A stretch of 64,000 nucleotides of DNA, from contig DIFZ01000003.1 in the NCBI GenBank assembly GCA_002419385.1, forward strand, positions 27,621 through 91,620, in the 5' to 3' direction. Shown here piece after piece: positions 49,995 to 59,552 of this stretch; position 1 is the first letter of the stretch, and each line of letters begins with the position of its first letter. This DNA comes from Geobacter sp. UBA5735 (GTDB taxonomy: Bacteria; Desulfobacterota; Desulfuromonadia; Geobacterales; Geobacteraceae). The notes below the pieces were generated by a model that was not told where the DNA came from, did no database searches, and saw only the letters and a list, made by a program, of their open reading frames with translations. The position numbers and the translations under genes are program-made.

Positions 49995-51761
49995 ATGAAC
50001 GAAATGAAAAAGACGCCGACAGATAACACCATCGCCCTGCGCAAGGGCGACTTTCAGAACCTTGCCGAAGCCCTCGATTACGCCGCGGGGGGAGTGACCG
50101 GGATAAACTTCTATTCGGGAAAGGGAGACCTTGCCGCTGCAGTTCCCTACGCACAGCTTCGCAGCATGGCCCTCTCCCTGGCCCGCAGGCTTCTGGGGCT
50201 CGGCCTGCCGAAAGGAGGGCGCATAGCCCTCATTGCCGACACCAATGCGGACTTCGTCCGTTTTTTCTTTGCCTGTCAGTATGCCGGTCTCGTTCCCGTA
50301 CCGCTTCCGGCTGCAGTGCATCTGGGAGGTCGTCAGGCCTATGTCGACAACCTGCGCAAACTCGTTCACGCCAGCGGCGCCCAGGCAGCCATGAGTTCGA
50401 GCTCCTTTTTCCCGTTCCTCTCAGAAGCCGTTGCCGGGCTGGATCTGAACCATGTCGGGGAGCCAGGCTATTTCGACGCCCTTCCTGAAACCGATCTGCC
50501 GCTGCAGATCCCGGGCTCCGAAGATGTGGCTTACCTGCAGTACACGTCCGGCAGCACGCGTTTCCCGCGCGGGGTCGTTATCACCCAGAAGGTGGTCATG
50601 GCAAACCTGGCCGGCATCATTCGTCACGGCCTCAGTGTCCGCCCCGGCGACAGGTGTACCTCATGGCTCCCCTTCTATCACGATATGGGGCTGGTTGGTT
50701 TTCTCATCGCGCCAATGGCTTCCCAGCTTTCGACCGATTACCTGAGCACGCGCGATTTCGCCATGCGCCCTCGTCTCTGGCCGGCATTGATCTCGAAAAA
50801 CAGGGGGACGATCTCCTACAGCCCCTCCTTCGGCTATGCCCTGTGTGCACGGCGCATCCGGCCGACGGAAATCGATCAGTACGATCTGAGTTCCTGGCGC
50901 ATAGCGGGAACCGGCGCCGAGCCCATACGCCCTGACATCCTCGAGCAGTTTGCCCGGCTGCTGGCGCCGGCCGGCTTCACTTCCCGGGCCTTTGTCGCCT
51001 CCTACGGCATGGCTGAATGCACTCTTGCCATCAGTTTTGCGCCCCTCGACCAAGGGATCACCATCGATCGGATTGACGCAGAAGCACTGACGGAGGAGGG
51101 AATTGCCGTTGCGGTAGATGGAACTGCCCGCTGCGGACAGGCCAAGGAACTCGTCTTTTGCGGCCCGGCCCTCCCGGGACATGAGATCGAGATTCGCGAC
51201 GACCAGGGCCGGGCTTTGCCCGAGCGGCACTGCGGAGTTCTCCATGTGCGCGGACCCAGCGTCATGACCGGATATCTTGGCAATCCGGAAGCCACACGGG
51301 AGGTTCTTTCACCGGAGGGCTGGCTCAATACCGGAGACCTGGCCTACCTGGCAGATAACCAGGTGGTCATCACCGGTCGCGTGAAAGACATGATCATTAT
51401 CAACGGCCGGAACATCTGGCCGCAGGATCTTGAATTTCTCGCTGAGCAGATGCCCGGGATCCGGGCCAGGGACGCTGCCGCGTTTTCCATCTCCGGAAGC
51501 GGAGACGAGGAAACCGTTGTCCTGGTCGTGCAATGCCGCCAGCTGGACGAAACGGAGCGCGAGCAGCTTGTGGAGGTTCTTCGCGGACGCGTCCGGGAAG
51601 AATTCGGCATCGACTGCAGGGTTGAACTCGTTCCACCTCATACACTGCCGCAGACATCATCCGGAAAGATTTCCAGGACCATTGCCCGGACAGACTTCCT
51701 GCGGCGCAATCAGGACCTGAGCCAATCCCCCATGAAGTGTGCCGGTGAAAACAGGACCTAG
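49995..51761 (+). CDS. Fatty-acyl-AMP ligase
   Basis: A 588-residue adenylate-forming enzyme. The nucleotide motif YTSGSTRFPRG is at 183-193 (usually YTSGSTGxPKG), with GTGAEPIRP, VASYGMAECT, LNTGDLAY and the hinge region TGRVKDMIIINGRN. The absence of a clear CoA-binding pocket and the presence of an adjacent ACP gene suggest it loads fatty acid as AMP onto the ACP, as FAAL enzymes do. It is followed directly by an epimerase-like gene and the ACP. Length and motifs are typical of FAAL proteins. Confidence 0.88.
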   Translation: MNEMKKTPTDNTIALRKGDFQNLAEALDYAAGGVTGINFYSGKGDLAAAVPYAQLRSMALSLARRLLGLGLPKGGRIALIADTNADFVRFFFACQYAGLVPVPLPAAVHLGGRQAYVDNLRKLVHASGAQAAMSSSSFFPFLSEAVAGLDLNHVGEPGYFDALPETDLPLQIPGSEDVAYLQYTSGSTRFPRGVVITQKVVMANLAGIIRHGLSVRPGDRCTSWLPFYHDMGLVGFLIAPMASQLSTDYLSTRDFAMRPRLWPALISKNRGTISYSPSFGYALCARRIRPTEIDQYDLSSWRIAGTGAEPIRPDILEQFARLLAPAGFTSRAFVASYGMAECTLAISFAPLDQGITIDRIDAEALTEEGIAVAVDGTARCGQAKELVFCGPALPGHEIEIRDDQGRALPERHCGVLHVRGPSVMTGYLGNPEATREVLSPEGWLNTGDLAYLADNQVVITGRVKDMIIINGRNIWPQDLEFLAEQMPGIRARDAAAFSISGSGDEETVVLVVQCRQLDETEREQLVEVLRGRVREEFGIDCRVELVPPHTLPQTSSGKISRTIARTDFLRRNQDLSQSPMKCAGENRT

Positions 51762-51765
51762 CGGG

Positions 51766-52734
51766 ATGGCCGGATCCCTGCGGGAACCGAAAGCGGATAG
51801 CGCATCCCCACCTGTTCCGACCGTTGCAGTCACCGGGGGGACCGGCTTCATCGGCAGAGTCCTCATTCGTCGTCTCCTTCAGGAAAGACGGGGAGTCAGG
51901 GCATTGGTGCGCCCGGCATCCCTGGCCTCCCGTTTCGAAGCACCGGGCCTGTCATGGATCCAGGGTGACATGAGCTGCACGGATAGTCTGCGCCGACTGG
52001 TCGAAGGAGCTTCAGCCGTCATACACTGTGCCGGGTCAGTGCGCGGAGCGGGCGAAGCCGATTTCTTCCCGGCCAACGTGTCCGGTGTCGAAAAGATCGT
52101 CAAAGCGGCGGGAGAATCACCGGAGTGCTCCCGCTTTCTTCTTGTCTCTTCCCTGGCCGCCAGGTCGCCGGAACTCTCTGATTACGCCTCAAGCAAACGA
52201 CGGGGCGAAGAGGTTCTGCGCAGCGCGGCTCGAGAGCTGGACTGGACGATCCTGCGCCCGCCTGCGGTCTATGGCCCCGGAGACCGCGAGATGCTGCCGT
52301 TACTGCAGTGGATACGCCGGGGCCTGGTATTCGTGCCGGGAGGCGGCGACGCACGCTTCTCGCTGATTTTCGTCGAAGATCTGGCAGAAGCAGTCCTGTC
52401 CTGGCTGATGAGCGGCGCAGGCGGAGGCTGCTGTTTTGAAGTGCACGACGGTAAAACAGGGGGCTACTCCTGGGAAGAGGTCCGTAAAATCGCCGGGGAT
52501 CTCTTCCAACGCCCCATTCACCGCATGGATATACCGCGTGGGGTTTTGGAGACTGCGGCGCACGTGAATGCCGCAGCTGCACGAGTCATCGGCTATCGGC
52601 CGATGCTCACACCGGGCAAAGTCAGGGAGCTCTGTCATGCCGACTGGGTCTGCGACAACGCGAACTTCAGCAGCGCAACCCGATGGAGCCCCCGGTTCGG
52701 ACTGCGCGAGGGTTTGCTGCGCACGCTCGGATAA
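51766..52734 (+). CDS. NAD-dependent epimerase-like reductase, 3-ketosphinganine reductase candidate
   Basis: An extended short-chain dehydrogenase/reductase of about 322 residues. The start is uncertain: GTG at 51739 overlaps the previous gene by 23 bases, ATG at 51766 does not. Counting from 51766, the cofactor motif GGTGFIG is at 24-30, the catalytic Tyr and Lys are Tyr140 and Lys144 in YASSK, and a Ser precedes in VSSLAA. It sits between the acyl-AMP ligase and the ACP gene. In the ceramide pathway of Caulobacter an NAD-dependent epimerase-like protein (CerR) reduces 3-ketosphinganine, and this is the predicted role here. Confidence 0.8.
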   Translation: MAGSLREPKADSASPPVPTVAVTGGTGFIGRVLIRRLLQERRGVRALVRPASLASRFEAPGLSWIQGDMSCTDSLRRLVEGASAVIHCAGSVRGAGEADFFPANVSGVEKIVKAAGESPECSRFLLVSSLAARSPELSDYASSKRRGEEVLRSAARELDWTILRPPAVYGPGDREMLPLLQWIRRGLVFVPGGGDARFSLIFVEDLAEAVLSWLMSGAGGGCCFEVHDGKTGGYSWEEVRKIAGDLFQRPIHRMDIPRGVLETAAHVNAAAARVIGYRPMLTPGKVRELCHADWVCDNANFSSATRWSPRFGLREGLLRTLG

Positions 52735-52767
52735 AGGATCCACGCGGATCATGGAGAAAGGAACGTG

Positions 52768-53019
52768 ATGTCCAGAGCTGGCTATGATGAAATATTGGCA
52801 GAGGTGAAGAAGCTCCTCGCCCGTTTCGGCAAATCCCGGGAAGAGATCGATGAAGATGCCGAACTTGTCAACGATCTCGAGCTCGACTCCCTCCTGGTGA
52901 TGGAACTGGTCCAGGAGGTCGAGGATATGTTCGATATTTCCTTTCCCTTGAACGACCTGTCCGGAATCCATACCTTAAAGGATTTCGTGCTGCAGATACA
53001 AAAGGAGATCGGGGCATAA
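52768..53019 (+). CDS. Acyl carrier protein
   Basis: An 83-residue ACP with Ser41 in the phosphopantetheine motif ELDSLLVMELV. The ATG at 52768 follows AAAGGA; a GTG three bases earlier is the alternative start. It lies three bases before the alpha-oxoamine synthase and just after the reductase, which implies that the synthase takes its acyl group from this ACP. Its length and acidic composition are normal. Confidence 0.9.
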   Translation: MSRAGYDEILAEVKKLLARFGKSREEIDEDAELVNDLELDSLLVMELVQEVEDMFDISFPLNDLSGIHTLKDFVLQIQKEIGA

Positions 53020-53022
53020 TTC

Positions 53023-54213
53023 ATGGGACTTTTTGATAAATTCAAATCCATCGCCGTTGAACGTGAAGCACTGATGGATCAGCTCGGGATACTTCCCTTC
53101 AATGTGGAGATCGAAGAAATCCTCACGCCGACCACCGCCCGCATCTCAGGCCGCGAGGTCCTCCTGGCGGGCACCAACAACTATCTCGGGCTGACTTTCG
53201 ACCCCCGCTGCATCGAAGCCGCCTGTTCCGCTACCCGCGCCGAAGGGACCGGGACCACCGGTTCGCGCATGGCCAACGGCACATTTGCCGGTCATCTCGC
53301 ACTTGAAAGGGAACTGGCCGAGTTCTACAGCTGCACGAAAGCCATCGTCTTCTCAACGGGATTCGTGGCCAACCTGGGGGTCATCTCCACGCTGACAGGG
53401 CCGGGAGACGTCCTCCTGATCGACAGCGACTCCCATGCCAGCATCTACGACGGCTGCCGGATGAGCGGCGCCGACATCATCCGCTTCCGCCACAACAACC
53501 CTGCAGACCTCGAAAAGCGCCTGCGCCGCCTCGGCGACCGGGCGAACAACACCCTGATCATCATCGAAGGGATTTACAGCATGCTCGGCGACCGGGCCCC
53601 TCTGGCTGAAATCGTCGAGTTGAAAAAGAACTACAGCGCTTCGCTGATGGTAGATGAGGCGCATTCGCTGGGGGTTCTCGGCCACAAGGGACAAGGGCTG
53701 GTCGAAGAAGCGGATTGTCTGGAGGATGTGGACTTTATCGTCGGCACGTTCAGCAAAAGCCTGGGCGCAATCGGGGGGTTCTGCGTCAGCAACCACCCCG
53801 AGCTGGACCTGGTGCGTTACGCGACCCGTTCCTATCTCTTCACCGCGTCTCCGTCTCCGGCCACCGTCGCATCAGTTCGCCAGGCTCTGCGGATTCTGGC
53901 TTCCGGGTTGGACTTGCGCGAGCGCCTGTGGCAGAACGCACGCCACCTGTATGACGGCCTTGCGCAACTCGGCTTCACCCTCGGCCCCGAACCCACTCCG
54001 GTGGTGGCCGTCTATATGGAGTCAAAGGAAGCGACCCTTTTCGGGTGGAAAAAGCTCCTCGAGCAGGGTGTTTATGTCAACCTGGTATTGCCGCCGGCAG
54101 CTCCTGAAGGCAAAAGCCTGTTGCGCTGCAGCGTCAGTGCGGTGCATACGCACGAGCAGATCAATCACATCATCAAAGCATTTTCCGCTATGAGTGCTGA
54201 TATCAGCTTATGA
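53023..54213 (+). CDS. Alpha-oxoamine synthase, serine palmitoyltransferase candidate
   Basis: A 396-residue PLP enzyme of the alpha-oxoamine synthase family (serine palmitoyltransferase, KBL, BioF, HemA). The PLP lysine is Lys245 in GTFSKSLG; DEAHSLGVLG and the N-terminal GTNNYLGLTFDP match the family. Its place next to an ACP, an acyl-AMP ligase and a reductase, without biotin, heme or threonine genes, favours serine palmitoyltransferase, which condenses serine with a fatty acyl group to 3-ketosphinganine. The stop codon overlaps the next AT-rich frame. Confidence 0.9.
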   Translation: MGLFDKFKSIAVEREALMDQLGILPFNVEIEEILTPTTARISGREVLLAGTNNYLGLTFDPRCIEAACSATRAEGTGTTGSRMANGTFAGHLALERELAEFYSCTKAIVFSTGFVANLGVISTLTGPGDVLLIDSDSHASIYDGCRMSGADIIRFRHNNPADLEKRLRRLGDRANNTLIIIEGIYSMLGDRAPLAEIVELKKNYSASLMVDEAHSLGVLGHKGQGLVEEADCLEDVDFIVGTFSKSLGAIGGFCVSNHPELDLVRYATRSYLFTASPSPATVASVRQALRILASGLDLRERLWQNARHLYDGLAQLGFTLGPEPTPVVAVYMESKEATLFGWKKLLEQGVYVNLVLPPAAPEGKSLLRCSVSAVHTHEQINHIIKAFSAMSADISL

Positions 54214-54442
54214 AATACACCTCTATCTTACGACAAATCATCAACGAGAACTCTCTTAAGTTAAACTCTATACCAAAGCTAGACGTGATTGAATTATCAC
54301 GCCTTTCAAAGGTTTCGAGAGGACTGGCATCCTCTTACTGGTTTCCTAATAGAGTCCTTTTCCGCCATTACCTGTACGCAACCATTTATCGCACCATTAA
54401 AGATAACAAGGCGTTGTTTATTCACTGTCTGGAGGTAACAAA
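54214..54442. other. AT-rich junction between lipid and glycan regions
   Basis: Noticeably lower GC than the preceding genes. A 100-codon rightward frame starts at 54210 (MKYTSILRQIIN), overlapping the spt stop, and runs 70 bases into the next gene; I recognise no family. A real small gene or a junction of acquired DNA are both possible. Confidence 0.3.
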
Positions 54443-55309
54443 ATGCTGCCAAAAATCATCGCCGAGATCGGCTGCAACCATATGGGACAGATGGAGATCG
54501 CCCATGAAATGATCAAGGTTGCAGCGCAATTTTGCAAAGTTAATGTCATTAAATTCCAAAAGCGCACCAACCTCGAATTATTAACACCCGAGGAATACCG
54601 CGCGCCTCACCCTAACCCCGCAAATGCTTACGGACCGACCTATGGTGAGCATCGCGAGTTTCTGGAACTCGACCTTGAACAACATCGGCAGCTCAAATCC
54701 TGGTGCGAGGAGTGGCGCGTGGAATACAGCAGTTCGGTATGGGATCTGACTGCGGCCAAGGAAATTGCCACCCTTGAACCCAAAATGCTGAAAATCCCTT
54801 CCGCGTGCAACCTTGATCAGGGGTTGCTTGAGTGGCTGATAACGAATTACCAAGGAGAAATACATCTCTCCTTCGGCATGACGACACATGCAGAAGAGGT
54901 GCGGATTGTCGATATGTTCCAAAAGGCTGGTCGTCATAAGGATCTGGTTATCTACGCCTGTACCTCGGGATATCCGGTTCCTTTTGAAGATATCTGCCTT
55001 TATGAAATCAAAAGATTGGCCGAGACCTTTGGAGGCATGGTGCGCGGTATCGGCTTTTCGGGCCACCATCTCGGCATAGCTGCCGACATGGCCGCCTTGG
55101 CGCTGGGGGCGACTTATTTTGAACGGCACTTCACCTTAGATCGCACCTGGAAAGGGACTGACCACGCAGCGAGCCTGGAACCGGACGGCATGAGACGGCT
55201 GAGCCGAGACCTGATCAACGTTTCAAAGGCACTGACTTATAAAACCGAAGAAATTCTGCCGATTGAAGCGGTGCAAAGGAAAAAACTCAAAAGGATGGTG
55301 AATGGATAA
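54443..55309 (+). CDS. Nonulosonate synthase (NeuB family)
   Basis: A 288-residue synthase that condenses phosphoenolpyruvate with a six-carbon sugar to make a nine-carbon keto sugar acid. GGAGGTAACAAA precedes the ATG. IIAEIGCNHMG, VIKFQKRTNLELLT and the later GFSGHHLGI match the NeuB fold. It lacks the antifreeze-like SAF domain of the longer NeuB, PseI and LegI enzymes. Together with the fused CMP-sugar synthetase/phosphatase, and with no NeuC epimerase in view, it fits a route through a 9-phosphate such as a Kdn-like sugar. Confidence 0.88.
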   Translation: MLPKIIAEIGCNHMGQMEIAHEMIKVAAQFCKVNVIKFQKRTNLELLTPEEYRAPHPNPANAYGPTYGEHREFLELDLEQHRQLKSWCEEWRVEYSSSVWDLTAAKEIATLEPKMLKIPSACNLDQGLLEWLITNYQGEIHLSFGMTTHAEEVRIVDMFQKAGRHKDLVIYACTSGYPVPFEDICLYEIKRLAETFGGMVRGIGFSGHHLGIAADMAALALGATYFERHFTLDRTWKGTDHAASLEPDGMRRLSRDLINVSKALTYKTEEILPIEAVQRKKLKRMVNG

Positions 55310-56471
55310 AATCATCGCATTGGTCCCCCTCCGAGGTGGTTCCAAAAGTATTCCTGACAAAAATATTCGCCACATCGCAGGTAAACCCCTGTGCGCGTGG
55401 GTTCTGGAAGCCGCATGCCTGTCGGGGGTTTTTGCTCAAGTGGTCGTTTCCACAGATTCCCCCAAAATTGCCCAAGTTGTGCAGGGGCTTGATTTACCGA
55501 TTAAAATTCTTGACCGCCCGGCCGAATTTGCCACCGATGAGGCGTCCACCGAGTCGGTTATGCTGCATGTCGCCCATATGCTCGATTTTGATATCCTCAC
55601 AACGATTCAGGCCACCTCCCCGTTAACGCAGCCTGAAGATTTTCACAAAGCCTACGGTATTTTTAAGTCTGGTGACTTCGACTCGCTCCTGACTGCGGTG
55701 CGAAGCAAGAGATTCTTCTGGAACGATGACGCAACGCCACTGAACTACACTCCCCAGCAGAGACCCAGACGTCAGGATTTCCCCGGGTGCCTCATGGAAA
55801 ATGGCGCATTTTACTTCACAAAACGCAGGGTTCTGGAGCAGACCGGCAGTCGGCTGGGAGGCCGGATCTGCATTTTCGAAATGGCGGCTGAAAACGCAGT
55901 CGAAATTGATGAACAAGAGGACTGGGCCCTCGTCGAACGCATCCTGCGCGCGCGCAGCTCAAAATCTTTACACGAAACATTGGCAAAGATCAGACTACTG
56001 GCCGTTGACGTCGACGGCACCCTCACGGATGCGGGGATGTATTGGTCTGCGCAAGGAGATCTCCTGAAAAAATTCAACACGAGAGATGCCAAGGGACTCG
56101 AACTGGTGCGTAAAGCAGGCGTGGCGGTGGCGATCATAACGAGCGAAAACTCGCCGATCGTTGCGGCGCGAGCCCGTAAACTCGGCATACAACACTGCTT
56201 TGTCGGCGTAGACAACAAACAAAAATGCCTTGAAACCCTTGCCGCTGAATCAGGTGTTACATTGGCCGAAGTAGCCTATATGGGGGATGACATCAATGAC
56301 TTTGATTGTCTGAAAACAGCTGGATTTTCTGCTTGCCCTGCGGATGCCGTTGAAGCTGTCAGGGCGACGGTCCAGTATATTTCAAACCGTGCCGGGGGAA
56401 TGGGTGCGGTACGCGAATTATGCGAATTAATCTGTGCCGCCTCCACAAAAACACAGCACGAACCAATCTGA
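55302..56471 (+). CDS. CMP-nonulosonate synthetase fused to a KdsC-type phosphatase
   Basis: A 389-residue two-domain protein. Residues 1-225 are an N-acylneuraminate cytidylyltransferase with ALVPLRGGSKSIPDKN and DILTTIQATSPLTQPEDF; residues 230-389 are a HAD phosphatase with DVDGTLTD (Asp236, Asp238) and GDDINDFDCLKTAG, the KdsC subfamily. The same fusion is found in animal CMP-sialic acid synthetase. It would dephosphorylate a nonulosonate 9-phosphate and activate it. It overlaps the synthase stop by eight bases, so the two are coupled. Confidence 0.9.
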   Translation: MDKIIALVPLRGGSKSIPDKNIRHIAGKPLCAWVLEAACLSGVFAQVVVSTDSPKIAQVVQGLDLPIKILDRPAEFATDEASTESVMLHVAHMLDFDILTTIQATSPLTQPEDFHKAYGIFKSGDFDSLLTAVRSKRFFWNDDATPLNYTPQQRPRRQDFPGCLMENGAFYFTKRRVLEQTGSRLGGRICIFEMAAENAVEIDEQEDWALVERILRARSSKSLHETLAKIRLLAVDVDGTLTDAGMYWSAQGDLLKKFNTRDAKGLELVRKAGVAVAIITSENSPIVAARARKLGIQHCFVGVDNKQKCLETLAAESGVTLAEVAYMGDDINDFDCLKTAGFSACPADAVEAVRATVQYISNRAGGMGAVRELCELICAASTKTQHEPI

Positions 56472-56541
56472 CTATTATTTCAAATGCCATGGTTAATTTT
56501 CAGGCGTTGATGTTTAAGTTTCCAAGTCACAGGATCAAAAG

Positions 56542-57942
56542 ATGAAAAAATCCGCAACACATCTCATTATTCCAGTTGAAAACCAGGTGCGTGAATTGGA
56601 TGCGAAACTCCTGCTAGCCTGTTTCGCCGCCGAACGCGGCTTTCCTGTTATTTTGGGCTCTCGAGGATATATTCATTATAAGATGGCCGCAATGCCCCGA
56701 GGCGTTTATCTCGCAAAAAGCATGCGCGAACTCAGCAACAAAATGTTTAGGATCATTCGCCTCTTGGGGCATGAAATTATCGCCTGGGACGAAGAAGCAC
56801 TTGTCCATCCGCCGGCGGAAATCTATTTCCCTTTGCGACTTTCGCCGGTAACGGTGCCGCTAGTTTCACACATGATTTGCTGGGGCCAGGAAAATGCAGA
56901 TCTGTTCCGGGAATACCCGCACCTGCCACCAACCACGCCGATCCACATTGTCGGCAATCCTCGCGGCGACATGCTCCGACCGGAGCTGCGGGGTTATTTC
57001 GGCGAGCAGGTGGAGATACTGCAAAAGCAATATGGCGACTTCATTCTCGTCAACACCAACTTCCTTGACGTGAACCCATTTACCCCTGATCTTGGACTAT
57101 TCGTTTCTGAAACCAAAGCGGATGAAACACCGCGCTTCGGTCAGGCGGGCAAAGGCATGACCCTGGAATTCGCAACCGGTCTTCGTGACCACAAACAGGC
57201 GATTCTTCATGATTTCCTGAAAATGGTGCCGGCTCTGCATTGTGCCTTTCCCGACTACACAATCGTGATCCGCCCACACCCAAGCGAGAATCATGATATT
57301 TACAACGAGCTTGCAGCCCGTTTCAAAAACATCAGGATCGACAATTCCGGCAACGTCATTCCCTGGCTGTTGGCTTGCAAGGCAATGATCCACAATGGCT
57401 GCACTACGGGCGCAGAGGCCTATCTATTGAGAGTTCCTGCCATTTCCTATCTCGCCACCTTCAATAAGACTTACGACTACGACTGGCAAGGCCTGCCAAC
57501 AAAGCTCAGCTACCAGTGCTTTAGTTTCGACGAGCTCAAGCTGACCCTTGGCCCGATCCTTTCTGGTGAGAAAGGTGCGGCTGGAGGTGAGGAACGCAAG
57601 ACGTTAATGCATCACTACCTGGCTGCGCAAGATGGTCCTTTCGCCTGCGAGCGACTGGTTGATGTCCTGATTGAATCTGGTTACGACCGGCAGGTCCCTT
57701 TGCCGCCTTCGGCATTATCCCGCCTATTCGGATGGTTCACGTGCTGCCACAGGACGGCCGGTAAACAGGCCAAAATGAAACGACATGGATCCAAACGACA
57801 GGCCTATCACGATCATCGCTTCCCAGAACTCACCGTAGCCGACATCGAGCGGCGCGTAGAACGCTTAGGGAAACAACTCAATCGCTTTGATTCCATCAAG
57901 GTATCTGCCCACTCACGACATATTTTCAACATTAGCGAGTGA
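56542..57942 (+). CDS. Surface carbohydrate biosynthesis protein
   Basis: A 466-residue protein of the surface polysaccharide biosynthesis family, which is glycosyltransferase- or CDP-glycerol-transferase-like. Typical phrases are LILGSRGYI, WDEEALVHP, YPHLPPTTPIHIVGNPRGDMLRPE and TIVIRPHPSENHD, followed by NGCTTGAEAYLLRVPAISY. The last 120 residues are basic and helical. It resembles the gene at 60800, suggesting paralogues in one glycan locus. Which sugar is transferred is unknown; it is likely a cytoplasmic enzyme. Confidence 0.82.
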   Translation: MKKSATHLIIPVENQVRELDAKLLLACFAAERGFPVILGSRGYIHYKMAAMPRGVYLAKSMRELSNKMFRIIRLLGHEIIAWDEEALVHPPAEIYFPLRLSPVTVPLVSHMICWGQENADLFREYPHLPPTTPIHIVGNPRGDMLRPELRGYFGEQVEILQKQYGDFILVNTNFLDVNPFTPDLGLFVSETKADETPRFGQAGKGMTLEFATGLRDHKQAILHDFLKMVPALHCAFPDYTIVIRPHPSENHDIYNELAARFKNIRIDNSGNVIPWLLACKAMIHNGCTTGAEAYLLRVPAISYLATFNKTYDYDWQGLPTKLSYQCFSFDELKLTLGPILSGEKGAAGGEERKTLMHHYLAAQDGPFACERLVDVLIESGYDRQVPLPPSALSRLFGWFTCCHRTAGKQAKMKRHGSKRQAYHDHRFPELTVADIERRVERLGKQLNRFDSIKVSAHSRHIFNISE

Positions 57943-58211
57943 GAAAACCTGTTTTGTGAGCCATCTTGGCTGTTATGACCAGGCAGGTAAGCAAATCATC
58001 GACGCCAGCCGATGGTTCCTGTTTCTCGCCACAAAGGCGCTAATTTACCTTAGAATATCGTTTATTATTCGATTTCATCAAGTATATTCAGACGGCTGAA
58101 TGTACTTTTGCAAGAGGCTCTCTTGTGATTAATTCCTGCCAATCAGGCGATGGCAGAGGTGGGGCAGGTCATGTCTGCACAGGATTCGCGCCGGCGGAGG
58201 TTCACCATGGC
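57943..58211. other. Convergent intergenic stretch
   Basis: About 270 bases between two converging genes; no gene, clear terminator or RNA is recognised. Confidence 0.4.
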
Positions 58212-59408
58212 TCAACCTCTGTCGAGCAGGCGGCTCCAGATTCTGGACGCTTTGCGGGGCAGTTGGCGCAGGAAGAAATAACTGAGACCCTGCACCTTAA
58301 GGTACCGGTACGTAGCAAGCCGGTTCTCGATAATGCGCACCCATGGCCCCTGTGTGCCACTTTCAGCAGCCAGCCGCGCAAGATCCCCGTACCGCCAGTA
58401 CGGCAAAATCCCACGGCCCATGCGCATCGTTCTGATCATGCTATCGTCGATGTCATTAGAAAAAGCTGGAGGAAGGCCAAGGCCGAGTGCCCTGAACGTC
58501 AAAATATTCCGCATACACTTTTCGCAGACGCAGCAGTTTTTATCCTTTTGCGAACCCTGCCAGCAAACACGCACGTTATCCAGAAATTCGGGCCAGTCTC
58601 GCATCGCCCAAATTTTCTCGTACCTTTCGAAAGCGGTGCCGTCAGGAACAATACGAAAGTTGTCGCTTGATAAGAGCGGGTCCGTAAGCGCATTCGAGCC
58701 TTCGTTATAGGAACGGATTTCACTATAGCTGAGCCCTTGCCCGATTAGGCCGTGCGAAAATTCTTCGGAAAAAATACTCAGGCACGATGCTAGGGCACCT
58801 CCAAAGGAATATCTCCATACCTTGACAAGCTGCCGGTAGTTTGTTGACATCGGTATAAGCTCAATTCCGAGGCTTGAAAGAATGCGCTCAGACCGGGCAA
58901 CCGCCAAAGCAAATGCGTCTGTATCTTCGATCGGAATATCAAAACCATGGACCATTATACCTGCCCCGATATTGAATGGAAAGCGGATCCCGGCCGAGCG
59001 GGCATGCCGAAAAGCCGTGAAGCACGAATCGACACCGGCTGAGAAGCCCATAACCGCCCGATTCCTTCCAGAAAGAATTGCGGGTTCCTTTTCAATATCA
59101 GCAGAAATATTAACACGGGCAAGATTGGGCTGCATCGATACCCAAGCAGACTGAAATTCAATAAGATTTCGAAGCAGCGATGGTGAGACCTGGCCATGTA
59201 TGTGCGCGTCAATGCCGGTCTGCATCATTAGATATATGGCGGCCATGGCAAAGTGGTCATGGGTCGCGGACAGTCGCTGCACCTGACTCTCGGGAATCTT
59301 GTACCATAGCTCCATTCGTTCCTGTCCCGGTACTTCAATCACTGCTGAGAGTTGTATCAAACCACCTTGATTGCGAGGTTCCTGGGGCCAAACATGTAGT
59401 ATACTCAC
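58212..59408 (-). CDS. PP-loop ATPase-like protein of glycan loci
   Basis: A 398-residue protein beginning with a GTG at 59408 behind AAAGG. FSAGVDSCFTAFRHAR at about 121 is a PP-loop (SGGxDS-like) that would bind ATP; CCVCEKCMRN near 290 is a probable zinc site. This combination occurs in enzymes of the QueC/asparagine synthase-like ATP-pyrophosphatase superfamily encoded in polysaccharide loci. The N-terminal 110 residues have no recognised family. Amidation or thiolation of a sugar is a possibility. It is divergent from neighbouring genes on its left. Confidence 0.75.
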   Translation of the reverse strand: MSILHVWPQEPRNQGGLIQLSAVIEVPGQERMELWYKIPESQVQRLSATHDHFAMAAIYLMMQTGIDAHIHGQVSPSLLRNLIEFQSAWVSMQPNLARVNISADIEKEPAILSGRNRAVMGFSAGVDSCFTAFRHARSAGIRFPFNIGAGIMVHGFDIPIEDTDAFALAVARSERILSSLGIELIPMSTNYRQLVKVWRYSFGGALASCLSIFSEEFSHGLIGQGLSYSEIRSYNEGSNALTDPLLSSDNFRIVPDGTAFERYEKIWAMRDWPEFLDNVRVCWQGSQKDKNCCVCEKCMRNILTFRALGLGLPPAFSNDIDDSMIRTMRMGRGILPYWRYGDLARLAAESGTQGPWVRIIENRLATYRYLKVQGLSYFFLRQLPRKASRIWSRLLDRG

Positions 59409-59552
59409 GTAGATCTTACCTTTCTTTATTGTTGATTGGTGGGGTCATTGGCTTATAACACACCGTTGCGGATCATCCGTCGATCGAGGGGTTCTGTTCC
59501 TCGGGACTGCCGACCGGTGACATCACGTTATTCGTTCTTAAACAGCAGTGGT
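59409..59552. other. Short gap between leftward genes
   Basis: A 144-base gap; I see no gene or hairpin of note. Confidence 0.35.
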
